64,000 nucleotides of DNA. Origin: Leucobacter chinensis. Its GTDB lineage: Bacteria; Actinomycetota; Actinomycetes; Actinomycetales; Microbacteriaceae. The DNA lies in the NCBI RefSeq assembly GCF_019049105.1, contig NZ_JAHQZR010000006.1, positions 352,829 to 416,828 of the forward strand. Direction: 5' to 3'. The notes under the pieces were generated by a model. It worked only from the letters and a program-made list of their open reading frames with translations, did no database searches and had not been told where the DNA came from. The position numbers and the translations under genes are program-made. Each line of letters starts with the position of its first letter. Position 1 is the stretch's first letter. Positions 15,101 to 23,299 of this stretch are shown here, one piece after another.

Positions 15101-17999
15101 GCTCTGTCTCATCGCGCAGCCCGTCACCGTTTGCATCGTTCCACACGATGCCTGACACCTCGGCAGCGGTGACCCGAGCGAGGGCAGGCTTAGCTTCTGG
15201 AAGCACCGTGCTTGCGCCCTTGAGGCTTCCGCTCACGGTGCCAGCGAAGACATCGCCACTGCGTGATTTCGGGGCGCTGAGCGTGAACGCAAGCCGGCCG
15301 ATGCTCTCTGCTCCAGAGACGAAGTCTGCTACGACCACGCGCAGAGCAGTGGCCCCTGCGATCTGCTCAGGGGTTGCCTGCTCGTAGTCGATCCACCGGT
15401 ATTCGGCGGCGGGAGCCGTGGGACGTGGCACCTGGCGCACACCCGAGTCAGTCGTGAGCTGTAGCGTTGCACCAACACGGTCGTTTGCCGTGAGCGCTGC
15501 CTCTGCGAGGGTGATGGGGCCGGTTACGCTCGTACCGCGCTCATCGCCATTGTGGGGCAGAACCGTTATAAACGAGCTTTCGCCTTGACCCTGGGCAAGA
15601 AAGTTGAACCAGTCGATCTCGTACTCTACTGTTTCACCGGGGTCGAGCTCTGGGGTGACTGCTTCGATTTCGACCTTCGTTGCCGGGGCCTGCGTGGCTT
15701 TGATGCCCGTGGGTATCCAGGCGACAGAACCGTCGGCATTATAGATTTGGTCGGCACGCACGGCGGCTTCGAGGTAAAAGTACCCGTCGTCACTCTGCGG
15801 CGCGATTTGAGACGTGTTGACGTCGATGACGACCGGCGAAGCGACGGTTTGTAGCGAGTGAAGCGGCAGTTTGTAGAAGAACGTGAGGGGCATGCGACCC
15901 TGGTCATCGATCTCGCCGAACTCCCAGCGCCACGCCTGGGCGTCGATGCGTGAGAAGTCAATGGTTGAGAGTACGAGGTTTTCAGGCAGGAGCATTTCGA
16001 GTTGCAGCCCCGTGATCTTGGTCTGCTTTGCGAGCTCGCTGTCGGCTTCTGGGCTGCCCTCGACCTTTCCCAAGCTGGGCAGCGCGGTGTAGCGAACTGC
16101 CTGGCCGGCGATAATGGGGTCTTTGCTGCCCACCGGCTTATGGGAGCTGTCGAGCCCGACGCCAGAAATGCCCGGCGATGCCGTGCCCGCACGAACCGTG
16201 AGCGATTCGGCCGTGTTGCCGGTGTACTCGAGGTGTTCTTCGTGCTGGGTCTTCGCGCGCACCAGCCCATGCGTATCAATGACACCGGTATCGGGCATGC
16301 CGTTGACGTAGTCGCGGGCTACCTTCAGCTGCGTTTCGGCCGAGATCTTTGCCTGGCCTATTTTTTCAACTGGTTCGCCGTTGTTAGGCACGTACGCTTC
16401 AACGAATTCGTAACGCAGGCCATTGATCTGCGATCGATCGCCATCGTATGACTCGAGAGGCACCCAGTTGAGCGTGAGCGCGTTTGCGCTGTCAGGCGCG
16501 GTAGCATACTGCGGGCCTGCCTCGTCGGTCACGAACACTCGATAGTCGGCTCCTGGTCGAAGCACCTCGCCTAGCTCAGGTTTCAGCTTTCCCGGGGCGA
16601 CGAGTGAATACTCAGCGGCATCCCAGAACTCAAAGAAATTCAGCTCTTCGGTGGGCGGTACCTCAGAGGTCGTAGCGTTGTGCTCTTTGAAACCGTAGGG
16701 CTGAAAATCGACCCGGTGTATGAACTCGTACCCGGGAAACACTATGCGGTTGAATCGAACGGTGTTGTTTTGATCGACCCGCTTTGCCGCCCCCGAAACC
16801 TTTGGTTCGAAGAGCGTTGGTGGGCGCGGCGCGTTGTCTTTCTGCCGATACCAGCCCGTTGCGGTCGTCTCTGACTTACCAGTGTCGCTGAGCGGCTGGC
16901 CATCGACGGTGAGCCAAGGCTGCTCAGACGACGGGGCGACAGACGTCGAAACATTGATTGGTTTCTCTGAGGCTGACGGCACGAGTCGCGTGGGTATGTA
17001 GATTGAGATTTCGGCCGAGCCGGAGCCCGCAAAGAACTGGTCGTCGTTAAGTTTCTCGCCTTCGAGCACAAGTTCGAAGGTGCCAGCAGCGGTGTTGATC
17101 TTTTCGAGCCTGGCGGTAACGCCGTAGGTCGGGGTACCTGAGATCTCGACCGCATGGGGAAGCGTTGCCTGGTCAATACCGTCACCGGTGAGGGAGTACT
17201 GGCCCGAGATGCGAACGGAGTCGTTGTTCCACACCACCGGCCTCGTGCCGGCAACGGTAACGGCTTCGTTGCGCACCGAAACCGTAAATTTGTTTGCAAT
17301 CGCAGGCTCAGCCTGCTGCCCGAAATCAACGTCCTGTCCTGCTGCTGTGGGCGATCCGCCACCGCTCGAATTCAAACGGTTGCGCAGGTCAACCTGGTGC
17401 ACACCGACCGACGTGACGGTCTGCGGTGTTCCTGTCGTGCCGATTTCACGGGTTGAGTTGCCGTCACTGACCGAGACGGTGGGGAAGTATTCGACCCCAA
17501 CCGCATCGGTGATGCGTTTCGGGCCCCCGCTAATGTTCGTGAGGTCGACCACCTGAACCCCGGCGTCGGCGCGGTCTGAAGCGATCTTGACGGTGAGTAG
17601 CCGGCTGCTCTGCGAAAGTGAGTAGGTCGATACGTACCCGTTTTCGCCCCCGGGGTTGTGCAGCCCGGAGAGGTCGAGTGATGATCGATCCCAAGCCCAG
17701 CCTTCGGGAAGGAGCTGGGTAATGACTCCGTCTTGCAAGCCGGTCAGTGTCATCGTCCAACCGAAATTGACGAGGTTGCCGAGCCCCACGAGGCCGTCGT
17801 TCGTTTTTTCATCGCCCGGAGCGACACTCGTGCCGTCGTCGACAACTCGCAGTTCAAAGTCGCTCACCGACCCGGTTGCTGCAGCGGCTGGCGCGGCTCC
17901 TGGCCCTGCCGCAACGAAGCCCGTGAGCACGAGCAAGCCAGTGAGCAGGCTCGCTACGACCCTTGCGGTTGCCAAACGAAACGATGTTTGTGAGACCAC
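12183..17999 (-). CDS. Giant cell-surface protein with SdrD_B-like domain and seven DUF11/DUF7507-type repeats
   Basis: 1938 aa. Residues 1-42 are a signal peptide (VASLLTGLLVLTGFVAAG, then APAAAATG). Residues about 43-940 are a beta-rich, unassigned N-terminal region. About 946-1060 is an SdrD_B/Cna_B-like domain (VSGIVWNDANGDGLRDE, GEYRFSELTSG). Then seven repeats of about 110 residues, each with NTG..TL..V...D.L.GL, a W-P-G/D motif, LAPGE/Q and a T..HID..N.A.A pattern, as in DUF11/DUF7507 domains. A single membrane helix (GVAALTLTALGLLVAGVLLII) and RR-containing cytoplasmic tail close it; no LPxTG motif is seen, so it is membrane- rather than sortase-anchored. GTG start with GGGGGAA upstream. 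Likely adhesin or surface-layer role; ligand unknown. Confidence 0.88.
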   Translation of the reverse strand: MVSQTSFRLATARVVASLLTGLLVLTGFVAAGPGAAPAAAATGSVSDFELRVVDDGTSVAPGDEKTNDGLVGLGNLVNFGWTMTLTGLQDGVITQLLPEGWAWDRSSLDLSGLHNPGGENGYVSTYSLSQSSRLLTVKIASDRADAGVQVVDLTNISGGPKRITDAVGVEYFPTVSVSDGNSTREIGTTGTPQTVTSVGVHQVDLRNRLNSSGGGSPTAAGQDVDFGQQAEPAIANKFTVSVRNEAVTVAGTRPVVWNNDSVRISGQYSLTGDGIDQATLPHAVEISGTPTYGVTARLEKINTAAGTFELVLEGEKLNDDQFFAGSGSAEISIYIPTRLVPSASEKPINVSTSVAPSSEQPWLTVDGQPLSDTGKSETTATGWYRQKDNAPRPPTLFEPKVSGAAKRVDQNNTVRFNRIVFPGYEFIHRVDFQPYGFKEHNATTSEVPPTEELNFFEFWDAAEYSLVAPGKLKPELGEVLRPGADYRVFVTDEAGPQYATAPDSANALTLNWVPLESYDGDRSQINGLRYEFVEAYVPNNGEPVEKIGQAKISAETQLKVARDYVNGMPDTGVIDTHGLVRAKTQHEEHLEYTGNTAESLTVRAGTASPGISGVGLDSSHKPVGSKDPIIAGQAVRYTALPSLGKVEGSPEADSELAKQTKITGLQLEMLLPENLVLSTIDFSRIDAQAWRWEFGEIDDQGRMPLTFFYKLPLHSLQTVASPVVIDVNTSQIAPQSDDGYFYLEAAVRADQIYNADGSVAWIPTGIKATQAPATKVEIEAVTPELDPGETVEYEIDWFNFLAQGQGESSFITVLPHNGDERGTSVTGPITLAEAALTANDRVGATLQLTTDSGVRQVPRPTAPAAEYRWIDYEQATPEQIAGATALRVVVADFVSGAESIGRLAFTLSAPKSRSGDVFAGTVSGSLKGASTVLPEAKPALARVTAAEVSGIVWNDANGDGLRDETEHTLSGVTVVLTRGDQVIDRVKTDAHGEYRFSELTSGAIVVSVDAASLPPTTGQWQNTVSPSNGSDGVSGLIELGRGGVADAQDFGFQNLEPRVELAKQGIAPKVPLPGQPILWQFTVRNTGNTQLNNIKISDELAGLSEIRFDSWPDEPSPGELAPGQEVTATATSALTQEQLDQGAATNSATVSATSSATPNPVTAEAAATVPLAGIATLAIEKSAMLAEGVDPEQAAAGDTVKYAFTVTNTGTLTLSDVTIDDPLAGMSDIAFEAWPDATAPGRLAPGDSVSATASLELTQAHIDASVLKNEAVATGLTPKGKSIRDDDDAFVVFDNTPVIDLDKTVTVRDGGAVGSQADYRFEMTNVGRSTLSDVTLADALPGLSDLDITWPGEEAVLAPGEQAIATASITITQEHLDAGVLVNSASASAKHPATGETTEDDDSAQVVFTQLPDVQLEKHGTMNVATNTIEYSVTAMNTGNVTLDRVTMTDELDGLPSLDIAWPGEAGTLSPGQKAVGTATLALSQQHIDDGTVTNTATVSAQRVGASAGEEPVTADAKTITVVPGTAAISLRVTPEVLDRSVTANAVADDTVLYTYTVTNQGTLTLRDIALNDELEGLANMTFGEWPAAEGELAPGEQVTATAKLSLTQQHIDEGILVNEAVVSGLSLSGLTRATHHAGSELVFTTQPAISLAKTVDAGDAHGVGDEVIYEFTVTNTGGVTLHDVSVSDELDGLSALRFGYWPGEPGTLKPGEAVLAHATLELEQAHIDAGGVLNTATATGTAKGITATTTASAELLTQQAPGLSLTKRAALSLSGDRVSYTLTATNTGNVSLSDVTFTDEMPGLTALDIDWPGTPGVLEPGEHATAHTHLMIDEAHRGKTLVNKASATGTLPDGSEVTASEASAEQVVPAKPGVIGVIGTLGATGAVGVAALTLTALGLLVAGVLLIIHRRSQLRSEALPEINGVLMQLATGDDPPR

Positions 18000-18110
18000 T
18001 GTATTCCCCCGAATTGCCCCTTGATGCGCAGACCATGATGTCGCGCCACACTTTATGTTATACGTGCGACTACCTGCGGGGCTAGTCTCGGGGGTGAGAC
18101 AGGGCGCGGT

Positions 18111-18686
18111 TTATGCCACCAGCCCGGGAAGATGGATGGGTTTCGCGAGGGCTGCATCGGTGACCGGCTGCTGGCACACGAGTACCGGGGCACCTGACGT
18201 TTGGTGCACGAGCGGGGGAAGGCCTGCGAGCACGGCAGAAGGGTATGGCGGGGCACTCAGCCGAAAGAGGGGGCGGCCGTTGCTCCCCAGCAGCACGACA
18301 GCCTGCATATTGCCAGCCTGCGTGGTCACGACAGGAAACACGATGACGGCGTGTACCTCAGAAAAGCTGACTCGCTTTGCGCCTGGGAGGGGAATGCGCG
18401 AGCGCACCTCGGTGCTTTCAACGACGAGTGCCTGAGCGGGCCAGATGAGCGTGGCCACGCCAAAGAACACCGCGCCAATCGCGCCTACGGTGGCGCACAC
18501 GGTGCCCGTGATGCTGCCAACGCCCACCGCGAAGCCAAGCCAGAGCACGCCGACGCTCATCACGGTCATGGCTAAGCCGAGAGCGACCATGATGAACACA
18601 CGCTTGGGTGAGCTGCGATAAGAACCGGTGCGCAGCGGCGCTGCTTGTTCGAGACGCGGATCATTGAGATACGACAACAGCTGCAT
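18111..18686 (-). CDS. Membrane protein with PH-like C-terminal part, unknown function
   Basis: 191 aa. Two adjacent membrane helices (about residues 30-52 and 57-80) followed by a soluble part rich in beta strands (VVESTEVRSRIPLPGAKRVSFSEV), the arrangement of small PH-domain-like membrane proteins. Family assignment is tentative. Preceded by a leaderless-type -10 on the minus strand; 111 bases from the start of the giant surface gene in the same direction, so possibly read into it. Confidence 0.6.
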   Translation of the reverse strand: MQLLSYLNDPRLEQAAPLRTGSYRSSPKRVFIMVALGLAMTVMSVGVLWLGFAVGVGSITGTVCATVGAIGAVFFGVATLIWPAQALVVESTEVRSRIPLPGAKRVSFSEVHAVIVFPVVTTQAGNMQAVVLLGSNGRPLFRLSAPPYPSAVLAGLPPLVHQTSGAPVLVCQQPVTDAALAKPIHLPGLVA

Positions 18687-18693
18687 GCTTGGT

Positions 18694-18699
18694 ATCGTA
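18694..18699 (-). promoter_or_regulatory. Leaderless -10 (TACGAT) of the 191-aa membrane protein gene
   Basis: On the minus strand TACGAT ends 7 bases before the ATG beginning at 18686. Confidence 0.5.
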
Positions 18700-18719
18700 C
18701 GGTTCGAGATGGGAAAGTG

Positions 18720-19307
18720 CTAAACGGCCGCGTCTCGCGGCATGCCACCAAGAAATGGTGCGGCATCGAGCCCTGGGCGCTTCGACTCGTTCATGCGCTT
18801 GCGAAACGACTCGTCAATGCTGCCAACGTACAGCCAACCGAGTAGCATCTCGCCGTCGTCGAGGCCGTGAGCCGCGCGTACCTCTGGTGCGTTGGCGAGC
18901 AGACCCGTGCGCCACATGACACCCCAGCCTGCCTGCCAGAGAGCGAGCTCGAGCAGGTGGCCCGCTCCTGCGGCCGTTGCGAGCTGCTCCCACTCGGGAA
19001 CCTTCGGGTGCTCTTTGGGGCTCATGACGAGCGCGATAAGGAGCTCTGCGCGAAGTGGCTTGGTGTTCACTTCGCCCGGGTCGCGGTTTACGCCACCGGC
19101 AGCGTCGAGGGCCTCGCCGAGCCTGACCCGGTCGTCGCCTCGCAAGGTGATGAGTCGCCAGGGCCGCAGCGACTTGTGATCGGCGACTGGGGTGACCGCC
19201 GCGAGCAGCCTCGTGAGCTCTTCGTCGGTTGGCGCTTCGGGGCCAACCTTTGAAACGGAGCGCCTCTGGGCCATTGAGTTGAGCACCGGGTCATCGAAAA
19301 ACTTCAT
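18720..19307 (-). CDS. Nitroreductase family protein
   Basis: 195 aa from ATG 19307. FMN-binding nitroreductase fold: MAQRRSVSKVGPEAPTDEEL near the N terminus (the RRS phosphate/FMN contact), LRPWRLITLRG, GHLLELALWQAGWGVMWRTG, and a C-terminal LLGWLYVG. Likely an NAD(P)H-dependent flavin oxidoreductase acting on nitro or quinone compounds; substrate unknown. A longer frame adds 25 residues but they look non-conserved. Divergently transcribed from the neighbouring MFS gene over 88 bases. Confidence 0.85.
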   Translation of the reverse strand: MKFFDDPVLNSMAQRRSVSKVGPEAPTDEELTRLLAAVTPVADHKSLRPWRLITLRGDDRVRLGEALDAAGGVNRDPGEVNTKPLRAELLIALVMSPKEHPKVPEWEQLATAAGAGHLLELALWQAGWGVMWRTGLLANAPEVRAAHGLDDGEMLLGWLYVGSIDESFRKRMNESKRPGLDAAPFLGGMPRDAAV

Positions 19308-19395
19308 GGCATCATTCTCGCAAGCGAGTCTGAACGAGGCAACGGTCGTCTTTAGTGCAATACGCTGTTCTGGTGCAAACAACCCGGGAGCGTGA

Positions 19396-20742
19396 GTGAC
19401 GAACGAACACAGTGGTGAGGGGCCTCGCGCCGACAGGCTCTATTCGGCCCTGGTGAAGCGAAACCGCGAGACAGAGCAACTGCTCCCTCCCGAGGTGCAA
19501 CGCCACATCGCGCCAAACGGGCTCAGGCAGGTGCTCGCGAACGCGCTCCAGTCATCGGGCGACCAGGCCGTCAATGCCTCGACCGTTTTGCCGTGGCTCT
19601 TTTCGGCTCTCGGTGTGCCGCCGGCGCTCACGGGACTACTGGTTCCCATACGTGAGTCTGGCTCGATGCTGCCGCAGGCGGCGCTCACCCCGCTCGTCGT
19701 GCGGGTGCGTTACCGCAAATGGATTCTCGTCGTGGGTGCCCTCATTCAGGCGCTCTCGGTCGCAGTCATGGCGGGCACGGCCGCGCTCGGCTCGGGGCTC
19801 ACCGCTGGCTTAACGATCATCGTGGCCCTCGCCGTCTTCTCGTTTGGGCGGTGCCTCGCATCGATCGCCTCAAAAGACGTGCTCGGGCGCACCATTCCCA
19901 AGGGTGAACGCGGCCAGATCAACGGTCTCGCGACGACCGCGGCCGGGCTCGTTGCCATCACGCTCGGCCTCGCGATCCGCATTATTGGCGGCGAAGAGCT
20001 TGCGGCTGGCCAAATCGCGTGGCTGCTCGCTGCCGGCAGCGTGCTCTGGCTCGGGGTCGCTCTCGTCTACGCAGGCATTCGTGAACCCGCGGGCGAACCG
20101 GGCCAGCATCGCGAGGCAAAACCCGAGAGTGACTACGCCCACCACTGGTTTCGACAGATGCTCACGCTGCTCTCGAGCGACAAACTCTTTCGCCACTTTG
20201 TGACCGTTCGCGGGCTGCTGCTCGTCTCGGCGCTCAGCCCACCATTCGTGGTTTCGCTGTCGATTCAGAGCGGATCAGCCAGCCTTGCCGGCCTCGGCGG
20301 CTTCATCATCGCCTCTGGCGTTGCAGCGTTGCTCGGAGGCAGGGTGTTTGGCAAGCTCGCTGACCGGTCGAGTGGTCGTCTTATGAGTGTGGGCGCAGGA
20401 ATCGCCTCTGGCATTATCATCGTGACGGTGATCGTAGTCTCGCTGCCGGGCTTTCACGCCGACGGTTTCTTTGGCAACCTGCTCTTCATCGCGGTGTACT
20501 TCATGATCACGCTCATGCACACCGGGGTGCGGGTTGCCAGGAAAACCTACGTGGTCGACATGGCCGAGGGCGACAAGCGCACCGCCTACGTTGCGGTATC
20601 GAACTCTGCCATGGGCGTCATCTTGCTCGCCGTCGGTGGGGTGAGCTCGGCGCTCGCCGCCGTGCACACGGTATGGGCGCTGCTCTTTTTGGCGTTGCTC
20701 GGGCTCGTTGGCGTTTTCGTTGGAGCGCGATTGCCGAAATAG
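19396..20742 (+). CDS. MFS transporter
   Basis: 448 aa integral membrane protein with about 12 membrane segments beginning near residue 60; a hydrophilic N-terminal stretch of about 55 residues precedes the first (LPWLFSALGVPPALTGLLVPIRE). The segment VRYRKWILVVGALIQALSVA and a later AARK-like loop fit a major facilitator. Substrate not predictable. GTG start with GGGAG upstream; divergent from the nitroreductase gene, and perhaps regulated with it. Confidence 0.82.
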   Translation: MTNEHSGEGPRADRLYSALVKRNRETEQLLPPEVQRHIAPNGLRQVLANALQSSGDQAVNASTVLPWLFSALGVPPALTGLLVPIRESGSMLPQAALTPLVVRVRYRKWILVVGALIQALSVAVMAGTAALGSGLTAGLTIIVALAVFSFGRCLASIASKDVLGRTIPKGERGQINGLATTAAGLVAITLGLAIRIIGGEELAAGQIAWLLAAGSVLWLGVALVYAGIREPAGEPGQHREAKPESDYAHHWFRQMLTLLSSDKLFRHFVTVRGLLLVSALSPPFVVSLSIQSGSASLAGLGGFIIASGVAALLGGRVFGKLADRSSGRLMSVGAGIASGIIIVTVIVVSLPGFHADGFFGNLLFIAVYFMITLMHTGVRVARKTYVVDMAEGDKRTAYVAVSNSAMGVILLAVGGVSSALAAVHTVWALLFLALLGLVGVFVGARLPK

Positions 20743-20795
20743 CGGCTGACTCACTTCGTGGTACCCACAGGGTAGACACCTTGTCGCGACTGGAA

Positions 20796-20801
20796 TACCG
20801 T
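20796..20801 (+). promoter_or_regulatory. Leaderless -10 (TACCGT)
   Basis: TACCGT ends 7 bases before ATG 20809 and overlaps an upstream in-frame GTG, so ATG 20809 is preferred as start. Confidence 0.5.
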
Positions 20802-20808
20802 GAAAGGT

Positions 20809-21129
20809 ATGCAAACGTGGGTTGGTTGGGCGCTCTTCGGTGTTGGAGCCGTGTCGTTTATCTTCGCAGGGCTGCATTTTCTCACACTGCAGCGGGGTCG
20901 ACTTATTTCGTACCGGCATCGCTCACCGCTGGTGCCGCGTTGGCTCTTGGCACTGTGTGGGCTGTCAATCGTGACCTACACGGCTGGTGCCGCCCTCGTT
21001 ACGAAAGCAGACACCGTGTGGTGGTGGCTCTTTCACCTGGTTCTTTGTGTGTTCTTCCCGGTGTGGAGCACCCTATGGGCACATAACTTTCGTGTTCTTG
21101 AGCGGCTGGAAGCCCCGAAAGATTCATGA
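20809..21129 (+). CDS. Small three-helix membrane protein of unknown function
   Basis: 106 aa. Three predicted membrane helices: WVGWALFGVGAVSFIFAGL, LLALCGLSIVTYTAGAALV, and VWWWLFHLVLCVFFPVWSTL, then a short charged end. No family recognised. Start set by the -10 seven bases upstream. It precedes the sulfurtransferase gene by 56 bases. Confidence 0.6.
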   Translation: MQTWVGWALFGVGAVSFIFAGLHFLTLQRGRLISYRHRSPLVPRWLLALCGLSIVTYTAGAALVTKADTVWWWLFHLVLCVFFPVWSTLWAHNFRVLERLEAPKDS

Positions 21130-21185
21130 CCGGGTCATGGTTCAGCGCGTAGCATGATGGGGTACCCGAGCAACAGGAGAGCACC

Positions 21186-22001
21186 GTGGCACCTTCACCC
21201 CTGATATCTGTCGACGAGCTGAGCGAGGCGTTGCGTGGGCCGAAGCCGCCCATGTTGCTCGATGTGCGCTGGTCGTTGCAGCAGCCAGACGGGAGCGAGG
21301 CCTATCGCGAGGGGCACTTGCCGGGCGCTGTATACGTGTCGCTTGATGACGAACTCTCAAACCTTGCAGGCGAGGCGACAGAAGGACGCCACCCGCTTCC
21401 AACGACCGAGGCGTTGCAAGCGGCTGCTCGCTCCTGGGGCTTGAACGATGGCGATGAGGTCGTCGTCTACGACGACGTTTCGGGGCCAGCTGCCGCACGT
21501 GCCTGGTGGCTTTTGCGCAGGAACGGCGTGCACACGGTTCGTGTGCTCGATGGCGGTCTGCAGGCCTGGATTACGGCTGGCGGCCGGCTCGAAGAAGGCG
21601 AGGTGCGCCCGCGTAGTGGTACGGTCACCCTCGTGCCGACTCCTGAGGCGGCCCCGGCGATCGATCGTGATGCGGTGCCAGGCTATGCTGCGAGCGGCCT
21701 GCTCGTTGACGTGCGTGCTCCAGAGCGTTTCTCGGGTGAATCAGAGCCGGTCGACCCCGTTGCTGGCCACATTGATGGTGCCGTGAATCTTCCCATGTCA
21801 CGCCTGACCCGAGACGGTGGCATCGCCGAACCCGCGCTGGTTCGTGACGAGCTTGATCGTCTTGGCGTTCACCTTGACCGGGAGGTTGCCCTGTACTGCG
21901 GCAGCGGTGTGACCGCTGCGGGTGCGGCCCTGGCGCTCGAAGCGGCAGGCCTGCGCGCTGTCGTGTACCCAGCGTCGTGGTCGGGGTGGATCGCGCAGTG
22001 A
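21186..22001 (+). CDS. Two-domain rhodanese (thiosulfate/3-mercaptopyruvate sulfurtransferase)
   Basis: 271 aa. Two rhodanese domains: an inactive N-terminal one (LLDVRWSLQQPDG...) and a catalytic C-terminal one with the active-site loop ALYCGSGVTAA (Cys near residue 238) that carries the persulfide. The CGSGVTA loop is the sulfurtransferase type found in SseA-like enzymes. Cytoplasmic, moves sulfane sulfur to cyanide or another thiophile. GTG start with AGGAGAG upstream. Its stop overlaps the start of a broken aminoglycoside phosphotransferase gene by 4 bases. Confidence 0.92.
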   Translation: MAPSPLISVDELSEALRGPKPPMLLDVRWSLQQPDGSEAYREGHLPGAVYVSLDDELSNLAGEATEGRHPLPTTEALQAAARSWGLNDGDEVVVYDDVSGPAAARAWWLLRRNGVHTVRVLDGGLQAWITAGGRLEEGEVRPRSGTVTLVPTPEAAPAIDRDAVPGYAASGLLVDVRAPERFSGESEPVDPVAGHIDGAVNLPMSRLTRDGGIAEPALVRDELDRLGVHLDREVALYCGSGVTAAGAALALEAAGLRAVVYPASWSGWIAQ

Positions 22002-22365
22002 ACGACCTGCCCGTTCCCTCGAACCTTGCGGGAGAGCCCGAGCCAGATACCCCGGTGCCGCCCCTCGTGTTGCCGGGGTAGACCCGGCAACGGTTGGGCC
22101 GGTGCCCGATATCGACCGGCTTGTCATGTGTCACGGTGACGCTTGTGCTCCGAACACCCTCATCGATGATGCGGGCAACTTTCTCGCTCACGTCGATCTC
22201 GGTCGCGTTGGTGCGGCCGACCGCTGGGCAGATCTTGCGGTCCTGACCATGTCACTTGCCTGGAACTACCGCGATTACGATGAGAGTATCTTCTGGCGGG
22301 CCTACGGGGCCCAGCCAGACTGGACTCGCATCGATTTCTATCGCAGGCTCTGGGACGCGACCTGA
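21998..22365 (+). pseudogene. Aminoglycoside phosphotransferase remnant with internal deletion
   Basis: GTG 21998 overlaps the sulfurtransferase stop (GTGA) and opens a frame of only 27 codons ending at TAG about 22079. In another frame, 22081-22365 encodes the intact C-terminal part of an APH(3')-type kinase: VMCHGDACAPNTLIDD (catalytic loop), AHVDLGRVGAADRWADLAV (metal site) and YRRLWDAT at the end. The ATP-binding N-lobe is missing. The two ends in different frames show an internal deletion of most of the gene, which once must have been translationally coupled to the sulfurtransferase. Confidence 0.85.
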
Positions 22366-22374
22366 GATGATTTG

Positions 22375-23091
22375 TTACTGGTGTTCCCTGCGAAAGACGA
22401 GCAGGGCGTCACGAACGAGGTCATGGGGGTAGCGATCCCACGCAATCTCGGTCCTGGTGACGGGGCTCAAATGCTGCGAGAGCAGCGCTGAGCAGTCATC
22501 AATGAGTGGGGTGAGTTTGTCGCCGCTCTTGAGATCGGCAACGTTCCACACGACGTACCCGCCCGGCGCGACGACGCGTGCACACTGAGCGGCCACGAGC
22601 TCGAGTTCTGTGAGGTAGCGCGCGTAGTCGCCCCCGTCTGCTTCATACGCGGTGAGCGGATCGGGCTCTGCGCCATGGGCCGCCATGTAGGGCGGTGAAG
22701 TGAGCACGAGAGCGATCCGCCCACCGACGAGATCCCGGGGAACGAGGCGAAGGAGCTCGCGTGCATCGCCCTCGATAGCCCTCGCATCTGGCCCGAGGTT
22801 CGCGAGCGCCTCGACACGCTCCGGTAGCAGCTCAATACCGAGCGCCGTGCGGCCGAGCTCGAGCGACCTGGTGAGTGTCGTGCCGAAACCAGCGAAGGGA
22901 TCGAAGACGAGATCGCCGGGCTCTGAGAACGTTTTGAGCGCATAGTCGGTGACCGCTTGGTGCATGTGCACGTCTTCGTCTGCGTGCGCGGGACGGTGTG
23001 CGATGAACTGTTCATGCGTTACCGCGAGTCGTGTGTCGAAGGCGTTCGTGTGACTGGGTGCGATGGTTGAGGTCATCACCGGTGGGGTCAT
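22375..23091 (-). CDS. Orphan DNA N-4/N-6 methyltransferase-like protein
   Basis: 238 aa. SAM-binding motif FDPFAGFGTTL (motif I) near residue 63 precedes the catalytic LTSPPYM (motif IV) near residue 131, an order typical of amino-methylating DNA or TRM11-like RNA methylases. It lacks an evident target recognition domain and no restriction endonuclease is next to it, so it is an orphan. ATG 23091 has a leaderless-type -10 seven bases upstream; ATG five codons inside is an alternative. Substrate (DNA or tRNA) is undecided. Confidence 0.82.
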   Translation of the reverse strand: MTPPVMTSTIAPSHTNAFDTRLAVTHEQFIAHRPAHADEDVHMHQAVTDYALKTFSEPGDLVFDPFAGFGTTLTRSLELGRTALGIELLPERVEALANLGPDARAIEGDARELLRLVPRDLVGGRIALVLTSPPYMAAHGAEPDPLTAYEADGGDYARYLTELELVAAQCARVVAPGGYVVWNVADLKSGDKLTPLIDDCSALLSQHLSPVTRTEIAWDRYPHDLVRDALLVFRREHQ

Positions 23092-23098
23092 GCCCAGA

Positions 23099-23104
23099 AG
23101 TGTA
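23099..23104 (-). promoter_or_regulatory. Leaderless -10 (TACACT) of the methylase gene
   Basis: On the minus strand TACACT ends 7 bases before the ATG beginning at 23091. Confidence 0.55.
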
Positions 23105-23180
23105 TCGAAGAGTCGGTGTAGTGGAGCTTGAGCCCGGGGGCGTTGGCGCGGCGGGTGAAATGCGCCAGAACCCCGAGATT

Positions 23181-23197
23181 TTTCTAGATCATAGAAA
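23181..23197. promoter_or_regulatory. Palindrome TTTCTA-N5-TAGAAA upstream of aceA
   Basis: A perfect 6-bp inverted repeat in an AT-rich patch about 120 bases before the isocitrate lyase start. It is a good operator candidate for a dimeric regulator of acetate or carbon metabolism; no regulator gene is adjacent. Confidence 0.45.
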
Positions 23198-23283
23198 TTC
23201 TGCGTTTCTTCACCCCCAAATTGTGCTCTCGGGGCTGTTTGTGGGGTGCAGAGTGAGAAGTACCCCGTTAGATCACCGAGGTC

Positions 23284-23299
23284 GTGATCAGGTCATCAC
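23284..23299. promoter_or_regulatory. Palindrome GTGAT-N6-ATCAC just before aceA
   Basis: A perfect inverted repeat ending 15 bases before the aceA start and touching the ribosome binding site. The half-sites recall CRP/GlxR boxes but GTGA and TCAC are 8, not 6, bases apart. Confidence 0.45.

Noticed and set aside
23284..23299. CRP/GlxR binding site
   Set aside because: GTGA and TCAC half-sites are separated by 8 bases rather than the 6 of the consensus.
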